From NCBI GenBank assembly GCA_013360875.1, contig JABWAU010000006.1:1-61621 (forward strand): a DNA stretch of 61,621 bases. The letters are read 5' to 3'. Below, piece after piece: positions 43,075-52,116 of this stretch. The position numbers and the translations under genes were made by a program. The first letter of the stretch is position 1. Each line of letters opens with the position of its first letter. Below the pieces are notes generated by a model, which was not told the origin of the DNA, searched no databases, and saw only the letters and a list, made by a program, of their open reading frames with translations. This stretch comes from Anaerolineales bacterium. GTDB lineage: Bacteria; Chloroflexota; Anaerolineae; Anaerolineales; Villigracilaceae.

Positions 43075-43263
43075 ATGAAAACAATATTGAACGTTGTCGG
43101 CGTGTTACTCGTCCTCACGGGCGGAGTGTGGTTCCTGCAGGGAATCAACGTGCTGCCCGGCAGTTTTATGACCGGCAATCCTCAATGGGCAATCAACGGA
43201 GGCATCGCAATTGTGATCGGAGCCGGTCTTCTGTATTGGGCAAACCGCCGAGGGCGGGGGTAA
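43075..43263 (+). CDS. Small two-helix membrane protein
   Basis: 62 residues: TILNVVGVLLVLTGGVWFLQGINVL..., GSFMTG, then INGGIAIVIGAGLLYWAN and a basic tail. This helix-GSFMTG-helix layout is seen in short conserved membrane proteins of unknown role. ATG 43075 follows GGGAGACGATCC; a longer frame to 42967 is improbable because it would overlap the palindromes. A TATAAT lies about 30 bases upstream. The stop overlaps the next start (TAATG). Confidence 0.7.
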   Translation: MKTILNVVGVLLVLTGGVWFLQGINVLPGSFMTGNPQWAINGGIAIVIGAGLLYWANRRGRG

Positions 43264-43481
43264 TGGAGGAGATCCGCATCGGCGACCGCGTGCAGATCTT
43301 CCTCGCTGCTGAAACGTGGGGAAGCGAAGGCTGGTTCGAGGGAACGGTCGTGCGGATCGAACCATATTCAGCGCATCGCAGTTTCTTCTGGGTGGAGTTG
43401 GATGAGGATGCCATCGCGGCGCTGGGAAGAGGTGTGCGTTTGATTTCAGTGCTAAACCCGAAGAACATCCGCAAGGTGTGA
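43263..43481 (+). CDS. Short beta-rich protein, unknown function
   Basis: 72 residues. The sequence (IGDRVQIFLAAETWGSEGWFEGTVVRIEPYSAH, then RSFFWVELDEDAIAALGRGVRLISVLNPKNIRKV) suggests an SH3/Tudor-like small barrel. It begins one base inside the stop of the preceding small gene, so both are translated as a coupled unit. No family recognised. Confidence 0.65.
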   Translation: MEEIRIGDRVQIFLAAETWGSEGWFEGTVVRIEPYSAHRSFFWVELDEDAIAALGRGVRLISVLNPKNIRKV

Positions 43482-43496
43482 AGAAACAAGCCCGCC

Positions 43497-44486
43497 ATGC
43501 CGCCCAACAACCTCCTCCCCTCTCTGCTCGAAGAGGCGATTCGATCACGCGCGCATTTATTCGACTCGCGGCGCGAAACCGCCTTCCGTCTCTTCAACGG
43601 ATTCTACGAGGGCTATCCCAGCCTCGTGCTGGATGTGTATGGGCGCACGCTGGTGATCCATGATTACGCAAAGGAACCCGATCGGGGCTCGATCTCGGAA
43701 GTTGCGGAGTATGTCAGAACCGCTCTTAACTGGCTGCGCGCAGGAATAGTCAAAACGCGCAGTGCCAAATCACAGGATGAAAAACGCGGACAACTCCTCT
43801 TCGGCGACAAGCCTGATGCCAAAGTCAAGGAACACGGAGTCTGGTACGCCACCCACCTGACCATGAACCGCGACGCGAGTTTTTACCTCGATACGCGCAA
43901 CCTGCGTAAATGGCTCATCGAAAACATGCGCGATAGATCCGTCCTTAACACCTTTGCGTACACCGGCAGCCTGGGCGTTGCCTCACGGGCCGGATGCGCA
44001 AGCCGCGTCACGCAACAGGACCTCAACCGCAGATTCCTGAACCTCGCCAAAACGTCCTACACGCTCAACGGCTTCCCCATTCACAAACAGGATTTCATCG
44101 CGCAGGATTTCTTCTCGGCAATCGGCAGGTTCAAACGGACCGGGGAAATGTTCGACTGCGTCATCCTCGATCCCCCGTTCTTTTCCATCACGTCAAAAGG
44201 CAAAGTGGATCAGGTCAACGAAAGCGCGCGGCTCATCAACAAGGCGCGTCCGCTGATCAACGATGGAGGCTGGCTGATCGCGATCAACAACGCCTTATAC
44301 GTCAGCGGAAGAGAATATATACAAACGCTCGAAGAGTTATGCGAGGATGGATATTTGAAGATCAGGGAATTGATTCCCGTCCCTGAGGATTTCATCGGTT
44401 ATAACGTCATCGGCAAACCGGTCGCCGATCCACATCCGTTCAACCATTCGACCAAGATCGCGGTGTTGGATGTGAGGAGGAAATAA
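43497..44486 (+). CDS. RlmI/RlmK-type rRNA (or RNA) methyltransferase
   Basis: 329 residues. The N-terminal PUA-like part is short (ETAFRLFNGFYEGYPSLVLDVYGRTLVI), followed by the SAM fold: VLNTFAYTGSLGVASRAGCA (motif I), the acidic loop QQDLNRRFLNLAKTSYTL, CVILDPPFFSITSKGK (DPPF, the motif for cytosine/adenine base methylation), and a C-terminal strand PHPFNHSTKIAVLDVRR. This matches 23S rRNA m5C methyltransferases of the RlmI group (COG1092). The exact target is not determined. It follows the two small genes on the same strand. Confidence 0.9.
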   Translation: MPPNNLLPSLLEEAIRSRAHLFDSRRETAFRLFNGFYEGYPSLVLDVYGRTLVIHDYAKEPDRGSISEVAEYVRTALNWLRAGIVKTRSAKSQDEKRGQLLFGDKPDAKVKEHGVWYATHLTMNRDASFYLDTRNLRKWLIENMRDRSVLNTFAYTGSLGVASRAGCASRVTQQDLNRRFLNLAKTSYTLNGFPIHKQDFIAQDFFSAIGRFKRTGEMFDCVILDPPFFSITSKGKVDQVNESARLINKARPLINDGGWLIAINNALYVSGREYIQTLEELCEDGYLKIRELIPVPEDFIGYNVIGKPVADPHPFNHSTKIAVLDVRRK

Positions 44487-44530
44487 GGATATCACAGGTG
44501 AAATTTCCGACGCTTCTGGCTCCACTCATC

Positions 44531-44559
44531 ATGCCCCCTGTTCTGAGCGGGGCATTTTT
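44531..44559 (+). terminator. Intrinsic terminator after the methyltransferase gene
   Basis: A seven-base-pair GC-rich stem (ATGCCCC/GGGGCAT) with an 11-base loop and four Ts. It ends the small-protein/methyltransferase operon. Confidence 0.8.
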
Positions 44560-44762
44560 ATTCCATTGACCTTGCGAGGTGCATAACGTCATTTTCCTTC
44601 CTACTCTTTTCCCATTGATATTCCATTTGAGCGGTTGTATAGTCGAAACAAATTAGGATAAAATTAGTCCGAATTAGGGAGGTCGAACGGTCTGCCTGGT
44701 TACCACAGGACCTTCTTGAGCGCGAAAGGAAATATCAAAAAACCTTCAACATCGGTGCAACG

Positions 44763-47063
44763 GTGACAGTCGAACTCGAAAACCTGCTTGCTCTCCTTAC
44801 CCAGATTGTCTTCCTAGTCGTGGCTGGCAGTACGCTGGTCAATTGGCTGGTATTTCGCAACCGTGCCCGCTTCGATATTGCGCTGATCTTCCTTCCGCTT
44901 GCCCTCGCTATTCTCGCGCAGAACCTGCAAAGGCTGTTTCCAGGCTGGGAAACTTTACTTGCGCTGGTCTTTTTCCTTGCGCTTCTTTCCCATCCTCACC
45001 TGCTCCTGCGCGTCGCGCAATATTTCCGCCCGGTTCCAGTCGTCGTGCGGCGGGCGTCGCTCGTCAGCCTCCTCCTGATCGTTGTCTCCCTCCCGCTGGC
45101 TGAAACCGCGCCGCTGGCGGTCTTCACTCCCGCCATCGGATACTTCATGGTCGTCGAGGCATACGCGGGCATTCTCTTCGTGCGGGGCGCGATGAATTTG
45201 GGCGGCGTGGTACACCGGCGATTGCGGCTTGCCTCCCTGGGCGCAGGCTTGCTGGTTCTGGTATTCATGCTGGCGCTCGGCATGGTTCTATACAGCGCGG
45301 GGAACGAACCCTCCCCCACAGCCCGAACGATCGTCAATTCGTCCATCCAGGTCATCGCCACGCTCTCCGGCTTGTGTTATTACTTCGGCTTCTCACCGCC
45401 GCGCTGGTTGAGACATTCCTGGCAATTGCGGGAACTGCATCGCTTCCTGCAACAGGCTTCGAAGCGGAGGGAGTACAGCCGCCGCGCGGTCTTCGAGGAA
45501 CTCGCGAACGGCGCGATGCGAACCGTCGGCGCGGCGGCTGTCGTTGCGGCGGCCTGGAATGCCGAAAAGGAACACCTCAATATCGAACTGCCGGGCGATC
45601 CGCCCTTGCAGCTCGAAGATATCGAAACCGAATTGCAGGTCAACGGTTGGGACTGGCGCGAAAAGGAGGCGCGCATCGAGCGGCTGCCGGGCAGGATCGG
45701 GGCGGGCTTGAATCGCTGGGCTGAACGCGTCGGCGCGCGGACCTTGGTGCTCATCCCCGTCAAAGGCTCGATCCAACCCTGGGGCATGTTGATCATCGCC
45801 CTGCGCCATGCCCCGTTGTTCGCGCAGGACGATCTCGACCTGCTTTCCCTGCTGGCTGAGCAATCCGCCAATTTGCTCGATCATGCCGCGCTTTTGTCCG
45901 AACTGCGCGAAGCGAACTTATCCCTCGAGAAGGAAGTCGCCGAACGTAAACAGGCGGAGGAAAAATTTCGCGGCTTGCTCGAATCCGCTCCGGATGCGAT
46001 CGTGGTCGTGAATGCGCGGGGCGTCGTCCAACTGATCAACTCGCAAACGGAGAAAATGTTCGGCTACGACCGGGCGGAGATCGTGGGTCAGCCGGTCGAG
46101 GTCCTCGCGCCGAGGCGTTTTCGAAAATCCCACGCTAGGCACCGCGAGGATTACATGGTCGAACATCCCACGCGCCCGATGGGCATCGGGCTGGACTTGT
46201 TCGGCTTGCGAAAGAACGGAAGCGAATTTCCAGTCGAGATCAGTCTCAGCCCCATGAAGACAGAGGAAGGCTTGCTGATCAGCGCCGCCATCCGCGACGT
46301 GACGCAACGTAAACTCATCGAAGCGGACGTGCAAAAATTGAACGAAGACCTGCATCAACGCGCCGCCCAACTCGAAGCCGCAAACAGGGAACTCGAATCG
46401 TTCAGTTACTCCGTCTCCCACGACCTGCGCGCCCCCTTGCGCGGCATTGACGGCTTCAGTATGGCGCTGCTGGAGGATTACGGCGACCGACTGCCTCCCG
46501 AAGCGCGGGATTACCTGAACCGCGTGCGCGGCGCGGCGCAGCGCATGGCAGAATTGATTGACGACCTGTTGAACCTCTCGCGCCTGACGCGCGCGAAACT
46601 CCAGCCCCGTTTCATCAACCTGAGTCAAATGGTCGGCGAGATCGCCAATGCCCTGCGCGAACGCCAACCGCAGCGACAGGTCGAATTTGCGATCATGCCG
46701 GACCTGATGGCGGAAGCCGACCCAAACCTCATACGCATCGCATTGGAGAATTTGCTGAACAACGCCTGGAAGTTCACTTCCAAACGCGAACGCGCCGTCA
46801 TCGAATTCGGGCAAAAAAGCCGGGCAAAGGAACGCACCTTCTTCGTGCGCGACAACGGCGCCGGGTTCGACATGATCTACGCCGACAAACTGTTCGGCGT
46901 CTTTCAACGCCTGCATTCGGATAACGATTTCCCCGGCACAGGCGTGGGACTGGCGACCGTGCAGCGCATCATCAAGATCCACGGCGGGCGCGTTTGGGCG
47001 GAAGCCGCGGAAGACAAAGGGGCGACCTTTTACTTTACCCTGAATGGAGAACAAGATGGATGA
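44763..47063 (+). CDS. Membrane sensor histidine kinase with GAF-like and PAS domains
   Basis: 766 residues from a GTG start. Six or seven membrane spans (about 1-235) form the sensor, followed by a GAF-like region (about 255-385), a coiled coil, a PAS domain (393-510; [42 protein letters not shown]), HisKA with His553 in [18 protein letters not shown], and HATPase ([30 protein letters not shown]). It autophosphorylates and passes the phosphate to a response regulator. The next gene, overlapping by eight bases, encodes the partner. Confidence 0.93.
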   Translation: MTVELENLLALLTQIVFLVVAGSTLVNWLVFRNRARFDIALIFLPLALAILAQNLQRLFPGWETLLALVFFLALLSHPHLLLRVAQYFRPVPVVVRRASLVSLLLIVVSLPLAETAPLAVFTPAIGYFMVVEAYAGILFVRGAMNLGGVVHRRLRLASLGAGLLVLVFMLALGMVLYSAGNEPSPTARTIVNSSIQVIATLSGLCYYFGFSPPRWLRHSWQLRELHRFLQQASKRREYSRRAVFEELANGAMRTVGAAAVVAAAWNAEKEHLNIELPGDPPLQLEDIETELQVNGWDWREKEARIERLPGRIGAGLNRWAERVGARTLVLIPVKGSIQPWGMLIIALRHAPLFAQDDLDLLSLLAEQSANLLDHAALLSELREANLSLEKEVAERKQAEEKFRGLLESAPDAIVVVNARGVVQLINSQTEKMFGYDRAEIVGQPVEVLAPRRFRKSHARHREDYMVEHPTRPMGIGLDLFGLRKNGSEFPVEISLSPMKTEEGLLISAAIRDVTQRKLIEADVQKLNEDLHQRAAQLEAANRELESFSYSVSHDLRAPLRGIDGFSMALLEDYGDRLPPEARDYLNRVRGAAQRMAELIDDLLNLSRLTRAKLQPRFINLSQMVGEIANALRERQPQRQVEFAIMPDLMAEADPNLIRIALENLLNNAWKFTSKRERAVIEFGQKSRAKERTFFVRDNGAGFDMIYADKLFGVFQRLHSDNDFPGTGVGLATVQRIIKIHGGRVWAEAAEDKGATFYFTLNGEQDG

Positions 47064-47493
47064 CAGACCGATCCTGCTGGTGGAGGACAACCCGGACGAC
47101 GAAGCGTTGACCCTGCGCGCGCTTCGGAAAAACAACATCGCAAACGCCATGTCCGTTGTGCGCGACGGCGCGGAGGCGCTGGATTTTCTGTTCTGTTTGG
47201 GCGCCTATGCCGGTCGCAACCCGCGTGAAATGCCGCAGGTCATTCTATTGGATTTGAAACTTCCAAAAGTGGACGGGCTGGAGGTGTTGCGCCGCATCCG
47301 CGCGGACGAGCGGACCCGCCTCCTGCCTGTTGTGATCCTGACCTCCTCCAGGGAGGAACAGGACCTGCTCCAAAGTTACAGCCTGGGAGCGAATTCATAC
47401 GTCCGCAAACCTGTGGATTTCAATCAATTTGTGGAGGCGGTCCGACAACTCGGCTTATACTGGCTGGTCTTGAACGAAGCGCCTCCGCGGTAA
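47056..47493 (+). CDS. Rcp1-type single-domain response regulator
   Basis: 145 residues from ATG 47056, which follows GGAG by six bases (alternative ATG 47044). Receiver domain only: [15 protein letters not shown], phospho-acceptor Asp66 in [20 protein letters not shown] (Thr/Ser switch) and [10 protein letters not shown] (Lys). Stand-alone receivers of this type commonly pass phosphate between a PAS histidine kinase and an output protein. It lies between the kinase and the HD-GYP regulator, overlapping the kinase gene by eight bases, so it probably relays in that pathway. Confidence 0.93.
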   Translation: MDDRPILLVEDNPDDEALTLRALRKNNIANAMSVVRDGAEALDFLFCLGAYAGRNPREMPQVILLDLKLPKVDGLEVLRRIRADERTRLLPVVILTSSREEQDLLQSYSLGANSYVRKPVDFNQFVEAVRQLGLYWLVLNEAPPR

Positions 47494-47503
47494 GGTTCAT
47501 CGG

Positions 47504-49384
47504 ATGACAAAACCACTGCATCTTTTACTCGTTGAGGATTCGGAAGATGACGCCCGATTGATGCTCCGTGAACTCCAAAAGGTCGGCTACGAAGTCGCCT
47601 GGAAACGCGTCGAAACCCAAGCCGCGTTGAAACAAACCCTGACCGAACAGGCGTGGGATCTGATCATCTGCGATTACTACCTCCCGCAGTTCGACGCCCT
47701 GCACGCGCTGGAGATCCTGAAAGACAGCGGCATGGACCTCCCTTTTATCATCGTCTCCGGCACCATCGGCGAAGAGACGGCGGTGACGGCGTTGAAAGCC
47801 GGCGCGCACGACTTTTTGATAAAAGGCAACTACGCCAGGCTCGGTCCCGCCATCGAACGCGAATTGCGCGAGGCGGATTCGCGACGCGAACGCCGACAGG
47901 CGATCGAGGCGTTGCGCGAGAAGGAAAGATTATTATCCGAGGCGCAGCGCATCGGTCACATCGGCAGTTGGAACTGGGATCTCGCCGCCGACACTCTGCA
48001 ATTCTCCGATGAGATGTACCGCCTGCTCGACGTATCGCCGCAGGAATTCCAGCATAACAGCAACGAACTTCTGGCTCTGATTCACCCCGAAGATCGTCCC
48101 ATCATGGAAAATTGGGTGGACGAATTGAGAGGCGGGGGACAGATCAACGAATTGGATTTCCGCATCCGCCTCAGGGACGGCAGTGCGCGTTATCTCCACT
48201 GTTCCGGCGCGTATCTTCACGATGCATCGGGTAGGCCGGTCCGCTTTATCGGCACGGCGCAGGACGTCACCGAACGCAAACTGGCGGAAATGCAGATCAA
48301 CAAACAGATCAACCGTCTCCTTGCATTGAGAAGAATTGACGAAGTGATCACGTCCAGTTTCGACCTGCGCCTCATCCTGAACACGTTGCTCAGGCAGGCG
48401 CTCGAGCAGTTGCAGGTGGACGCGGCTGACGTTCTCCTTCTCAACGAAGACCGCTATACGCTGGATTATCTCACCGGGCAGGGCTTTCGCTCGATCTCGA
48501 TGGAAAACTTGCAGGTCCCCTTGAACAACAGTTACACCGGGCGCGCCGTCCTGGAACGCCGTCTCGTCCAGATTGCGGATATGAAGGCTTACCCCCTTCT
48601 CATCCGGAAGATGCCCGGCGAAGAGTTCGTATGCTATTACGGCATCCCGCTGATCAACAAAGGGAAGGTCAACGGCGTGCTGGAGATCTTCCATCGCGCC
48701 TCGCTCCAGCCCGACCCGGAATGGATGAGCTTCTTCGAAACGCTGGCGGGACAGGCGGCGATAGCCATTGATAACGCCGGCCTCTTCGAGAAACTGCAAC
48801 GCTCCAACCTCGAACTGGGTCTGGCGTATAACGCGACCATCGAAGGCTGGTCGCGCGCCCTCGATCTGCGCGACAAGGAAACCGAAGGTCACACCCAGCG
48901 CGTGACCGAGATGACGCTCAAACTTGCGCGCTACATGGGGATTCCCGAAGAACAACTCGTTCACATCCATCGGGGCGTGTTACTGCACGACATCGGGAAG
49001 ATGGGCGTGCCGGATGACATCCTGCTGAAACCCGGTCCACTCACGGAGGAGGAATGGGAGATCATGCGCCGGCATCCCCAACTGGCGTACGATTGGCTTG
49101 CCCCGATCTCCTTTCTGCAACAATCGCTCGAAATCCCATACTGTCATCACGAAAAATGGGACGGCACGGGTTATCCGCGCGGGCTGAAGGAGGAGGAGAT
49201 TCCGCTTTCGGCGCGCATCTTTGCCGTGGCAGACGTGTGGGATGCGCTCACGAACGACCGCCCCTATCGCAAGGCATGGTCGAAAGAGGAAGCGCTCGAA
49301 TACATCCGCGAAAACAGCGGGGGGCATTTTGACCCGCAGGTTGTAAATGCCTTTCTCGAGCGCATCGTCGGGGCGGATATGTAA
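47504..49384 (+). CDS. Response regulator with PAS, GAF and HD-GYP domains
   Basis: 626 residues. Receiver (1-125; VEDSEDDARLM, Asp57 in LIICDYYLPQFD), PAS (about 150-265; HIGSWNWDLAADTLQFSDEMY), GAF (about 275-430; VDAADVLLLNEDRYTLDYL), and HD-GYP (about 445-620; HTQRVTEMTLKLARYM, VLLHDIGKMGVPD, HHEKWDGTGYPRGL). It would hydrolyse cyclic di-GMP in response to the kinase upstream, possibly through the receiver. The GAF and HD-GYP parts are paralogous to the 8471-9745 protein. It starts ten bases after the response regulator stop. Confidence 0.94.
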   Translation: MTKPLHLLLVEDSEDDARLMLRELQKVGYEVAWKRVETQAALKQTLTEQAWDLIICDYYLPQFDALHALEILKDSGMDLPFIIVSGTIGEETAVTALKAGAHDFLIKGNYARLGPAIERELREADSRRERRQAIEALREKERLLSEAQRIGHIGSWNWDLAADTLQFSDEMYRLLDVSPQEFQHNSNELLALIHPEDRPIMENWVDELRGGGQINELDFRIRLRDGSARYLHCSGAYLHDASGRPVRFIGTAQDVTERKLAEMQINKQINRLLALRRIDEVITSSFDLRLILNTLLRQALEQLQVDAADVLLLNEDRYTLDYLTGQGFRSISMENLQVPLNNSYTGRAVLERRLVQIADMKAYPLLIRKMPGEEFVCYYGIPLINKGKVNGVLEIFHRASLQPDPEWMSFFETLAGQAAIAIDNAGLFEKLQRSNLELGLAYNATIEGWSRALDLRDKETEGHTQRVTEMTLKLARYMGIPEEQLVHIHRGVLLHDIGKMGVPDDILLKPGPLTEEEWEIMRRHPQLAYDWLAPISFLQQSLEIPYCHHEKWDGTGYPRGLKEEEIPLSARIFAVADVWDALTNDRPYRKAWSKEEALEYIRENSGGHFDPQVVNAFLERIVGADM

Positions 49385-49412
49385 CGCGAATCCGTTTCAC
49401 AATGCGCCGCGC

Positions 49413-50291
49413 TCAAAACAACGCCCCCTGCTCGAACCCGTCCACATCCTTCTCATCCCACGGCAACGGCGAAACCTTCATATCCTTCGCCACGCATTGG
49501 TGCAGGTCTCTGCAAAGGCGAGGCGCGATCACGTTATCGGGCGAGTGGCAGAACACGTACGCGTCCGCGCCGTCCTTCATCTGCGACGCAAGATAACTCC
49601 CCCATTCATCGAGAAACGGACGATTGACTTCCGGGTCGGGATGACCGATGTAACGGACGAAGACGAAATCGGACGTGCGCTTCGGGACTACGGGGAGGTC
49701 TGGTTTGCCCTCCCGAGCCTCGAGCAAAGTCTGATACACGGATCCTGTCAAGAGCGCGTCCCCGGACAGGCTGCGTATCGGACGCGTATCAATCGTCACG
49801 CGCGCCATGCCATGCTCCGCGAGCAATTCATCGAGCGCCTCATCGTGCGGCGAATCGAACCAATCCAAGTGGCGCACTTCGACCGCGAGGCGCGCGTCGG
49901 AAGTCCAGGCGGAGAGAAAGGCTGATAGATCGCCGATCAACTTCGGGGAGAATCGAGGCGGGAGTTGCAGGAACATCGGACCAAGCCGTTTGCCGAGTCC
50001 CTTCATCACATCCACGAACGCGCGCGCTTTGTCAATGTGGTCCGTCAGTTTCCCTTCGTGGCTGATCGCCTTCGGAATCTTCGGGCAGAAGCGGAACGTC
50101 TCGGGCGTATCCGCAACCCAACCCTCGATGGTCTTTTTCGCAGGGACGGCGTAGAACGTGGTGTTGCCTTCGATGGTCGTCAGGCGGCGGGCGTACTCGC
50201 GCAGGAAATCTGCGGGCTTCGCTCCTCGGGGATAGAAATTCCCCACCCATCCCTTGAACGACCATACAGGACAACCGACGTACAGCGTCAT
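49413..50291 (-). CDS. DUF72 family protein
   Basis: 292 residues with the family's features: LYVGCPVWSFKGWVGNFYP at the N-terminus, TTIEGNTTFYAVP, FRFCPKIPKAISHE, GPMFLQLPPRF, AVEVRHLDWF and RYIGHP. DUF72 proteins adopt a TIM-barrel fold; their substrate is unknown. TATAAT lies only six bases before ATG 50291, on a symmetric -10 shared with the divergent nucleotidyltransferase gene, indicating a leaderless transcript. Convergent with the HD-GYP gene 28 bases away. Confidence 0.93.
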   Translation of the reverse strand: MTLYVGCPVWSFKGWVGNFYPRGAKPADFLREYARRLTTIEGNTTFYAVPAKKTIEGWVADTPETFRFCPKIPKAISHEGKLTDHIDKARAFVDVMKGLGKRLGPMFLQLPPRFSPKLIGDLSAFLSAWTSDARLAVEVRHLDWFDSPHDEALDELLAEHGMARVTIDTRPIRSLSGDALLTGSVYQTLLEAREGKPDLPVVPKRTSDFVFVRYIGHPDPEVNRPFLDEWGSYLASQMKDGADAYVFCHSPDNVIAPRLCRDLHQCVAKDMKVSPLPWDEKDVDGFEQGALF

Positions 50292-50297
50292 GCAAGT

Positions 50298-50307
50298 ATT
50301 ATATAAT
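50298..50307. promoter_or_regulatory. Symmetric -10 box shared by two divergent genes
   Basis: ATTATATAAT reads as TATAAT on both strands (minus 50303-50298, plus 50302-50307), with overlapping hexamers. The minus reading is six bases from the DUF72 ATG. The plus reading overlaps the first ATG of the nucleotidyltransferase frame, so that gene should start further down. Confidence 0.6.
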
Positions 50308-50782
50308 GTCTTTGGATGAACGACTGCAAATCCGCTGGACGAAGATGAAAAAACTGATTCAGGCGATTGATTTCATCGAAGACTTCATGCGCTGGTCGAG
50401 GAGGCGCGCCGACATCCGGGCGGTGGCTTTGGTCGGTTCGTATGCCCGGGGCGAAGCGAGGGATTCGTCGGACGTGGACCTGGTCATCATTGCAAACGAT
50501 CCACAGAAATACCTGACCAACACAGAATGGTTGAGGGTGTTCGGGATCGTCATTACGCAGAAGGTGGAATCGTACGGGAAACTCACCTCGCTCCGTGTGT
50601 GGTACGAAAGCGGACTGGAGATCGAGTATGGGTTTACGACCCGCGCATGGGCGCAAACCCCGCTCGACGCGGGGACGAAGCGGGTCGTTGACGACGGTAT
50701 GAGGGTGCTGTTCGAAAAAGAGACCCTGCTCAGCCCGCACGAAACGCCGGCGCGTTCGTCATCGCGGCGATTCGCCTCGTGA
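50306..50782 (+). CDS. Nucleotidyltransferase-fold protein
   Basis: At most 158 residues. The signature is VALVGSYARGEARDSSDVDLVIIANDP, with GS and the paired Asp residues of the Pol-beta-like nucleotidyltransferase fold, as in MNT-type antitoxins and aminoglycoside-adenylyltransferase-like small enzymes. The rest (EYGFTTRAWAQTPLDAGTKRVVDDGM) is like standalone DUF4269/MNT-like proteins. The first ATG (50306) overlaps the -10 TATAAT; the real start is more likely TTG 50312 or ATG 50345. No HEPN partner gene is adjacent, arguing against a MNT-HEPN toxin-antitoxin pair. Confidence 0.8.
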   Translation: MSLDERLQIRWTKMKKLIQAIDFIEDFMRWSRRRADIRAVALVGSYARGEARDSSDVDLVIIANDPQKYLTNTEWLRVFGIVITQKVESYGKLTSLRVWYESGLEIEYGFTTRAWAQTPLDAGTKRVVDDGMRVLFEKETLLSPHETPARSSSRRFAS

Positions 50783-50791
50783 TCCCGATGA

Positions 50792-50797
50792 TATACT
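50792..50797 (+). promoter_or_regulatory. -10 box seven bases from the start codon (leaderless)
   Basis: TATACT followed by seven bases and ATG 50805 of the DUF309 gene. No Shine-Dalgarno. Confidence 0.45.
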
Positions 50798-50804
50798 TCC
50801 GCCC

Positions 50805-51308
50805 ATGAGCGATTGCAGCGGCACATTGCATCCGCAAGCCAGGGAGGGACTTCGTCTTTTCAACGCGGGGGAATACTTCGAAGCGCATGAAGCGCTGGAA
50901 GATGCCTGGAACGCCGAAACTGGCGAGGCAAAAAACCTCTACCGGGGAGTCTTGCAAATCGCGGTCGCATACCTTCACCTTACTCGCGGAAATTACAGGG
51001 GCGCGGTCAAGGTGTATGAACGAAGCAAGAAATGGCTGAACGGTCTGCCCGACATCTGCAAGGGTGTCCGTGTCCGCCAACTGCGAAACGATGCGGAAAA
51101 GGCAATCGGGGAAGTTCAACGCCTTGGCGCGGAACGGATTGCTGAGTTCGATCCCGCCTTTTTGAAACCCATCCACTGGAAGGAAGAGAAACACGTTTAC
51201 ATCTGTGACCGATGCGGAAGCGAGATGGTCGAGAGGAATTGCAAGGTCACTTGTCCCAACTGCGGCAACCGCTTCGATTGCTCAGATTTGAACATTTACT
51301 TCGATTGA
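50805..51308 (+). CDS. DUF309 protein with C-terminal zinc ribbon
   Basis: 167 residues. The N-terminal DUF309 helical part is clear (HPQAREGLRLFNAGEYFEAH, EALEDAWNAETG, NLYRGVLQIAVAYLHL). The C-terminal ~35 residues (YICDRCGSEMVERNCKVTCP, NCGNRFDCSD) contain six Cys arranged as a zinc ribbon or rubredoxin-like knuckle, which is not normally part of DUF309. The fusion suggests an RNA/protein contact. Leaderless-type promoter. Function unknown. Confidence 0.85.
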   Translation: MSDCSGTLHPQAREGLRLFNAGEYFEAHEALEDAWNAETGEAKNLYRGVLQIAVAYLHLTRGNYRGAVKVYERSKKWLNGLPDICKGVRVRQLRNDAEKAIGEVQRLGAERIAEFDPAFLKPIHWKEEKHVYICDRCGSEMVERNCKVTCPNCGNRFDCSDLNIYFD

Positions 51309-51328
51309 CAGGTGTGTCATGTACCTTA

Positions 51329-52042
51329 TCAGTACTTTACCGTTCGAAACGTCTTTATGCTTTGCTCGAAGATGGGGAGATTATCGAAGAATTCGTTGAT
51401 CTGCGCCACATATTCCACGTACCAGACCGTGCTTCCGTCCCGGATCACGTACACCAGGTCGTTGAAGTCAATGTTGTTGATGCGGACCTCGACCACGATC
51501 CGCCTCGCTTCGACCGTGTTCACGAACACTGTGCGCCGGTCCGATATCCTTGCCTGATACGGGAGGCTTGGAAATTTGGCGTCCAGGAATTCATCCAGCG
51601 AATCGCCGGTCATCAGGTCGTAGGACACGCCGACCAGCATGTTGTAGGCGGAGGATTTGCTCGGAATCTCGGTAATCAACAATTCGGGCACGGCAAAACC
51701 GGCTGTGGTGTTGACCGTCTTTTTATCGGCAAGCCGGAAGTTAGACGGCAGCCAGATCTCGACCAGCGCGGTCTTGTATTGCTTCCAGCCTGCCGGGATC
51801 AGTTGCTCGTAGGGAATGGGCGTCGGCGTGAGAGTGGGAGTAATGGTCGGCGAAACAGCCAGCATGGGGGTCACGGTCGGCGCGGGCGTTGACGTTGGCG
51901 CCGGTGCGGAATCGATCGGGTTCGAATTACTCAACACAAACCAGCCGCCGACACAAGCGATCAAGAGCAATATCCCCGCCATGCCCACCAGGATGCCGAT
52001 CTGCATCCTGGTCATTCCGTAAATCTTTTGTTCTTCGTTCAT
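51329..52042 (-). CDS. Secreted/membrane-anchored protein with Thr-Pro linker
   Basis: 237 residues. A short cytoplasmic N-terminus (MNEEQKIYGMTRMQ) and one membrane segment (about 14-37) are followed by a linker of Thr/Pro repeats (VTPMLAVSPTITPTLTPTP) and an extracytoplasmic domain of about 150 residues (LVEIWLPSNFRLADK..., ITEIPSKSSAYNMLV). The TPTP linker is characteristic of Anaerolineae secreted proteins. GGAGG precedes the start. No domain recognised. Confidence 0.75.
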   Translation of the reverse strand: MNEEQKIYGMTRMQIGILVGMAGILLLIACVGGWFVLSNSNPIDSAPAPTSTPAPTVTPMLAVSPTITPTLTPTPIPYEQLIPAGWKQYKTALVEIWLPSNFRLADKKTVNTTAGFAVPELLITEIPSKSSAYNMLVGVSYDLMTGDSLDEFLDAKFPSLPYQARISDRRTVFVNTVEARRIVVEVRINNIDFNDLVYVIRDGSTVWYVEYVAQINEFFDNLPIFEQSIKTFRTVKY

Positions 52043-52116
52043 TCGTTGTCCTCCGCCGCCATGGTGAATTACGAGGGAATCTTACCCTCACTCCCCGCAA
52101 GTGAAGCGTTATAACT

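Noticed and set aside
43105-43663. Minus-strand frames opposite the small genes
   Set aside because: Shadows of plus-strand genes with high Arg/Cys content.
50306-50782. Nucleotidyltransferase as half of an MNT-HEPN toxin-antitoxin pair
   Set aside because: No HEPN-type gene is adjacent; the next gene is DUF309.
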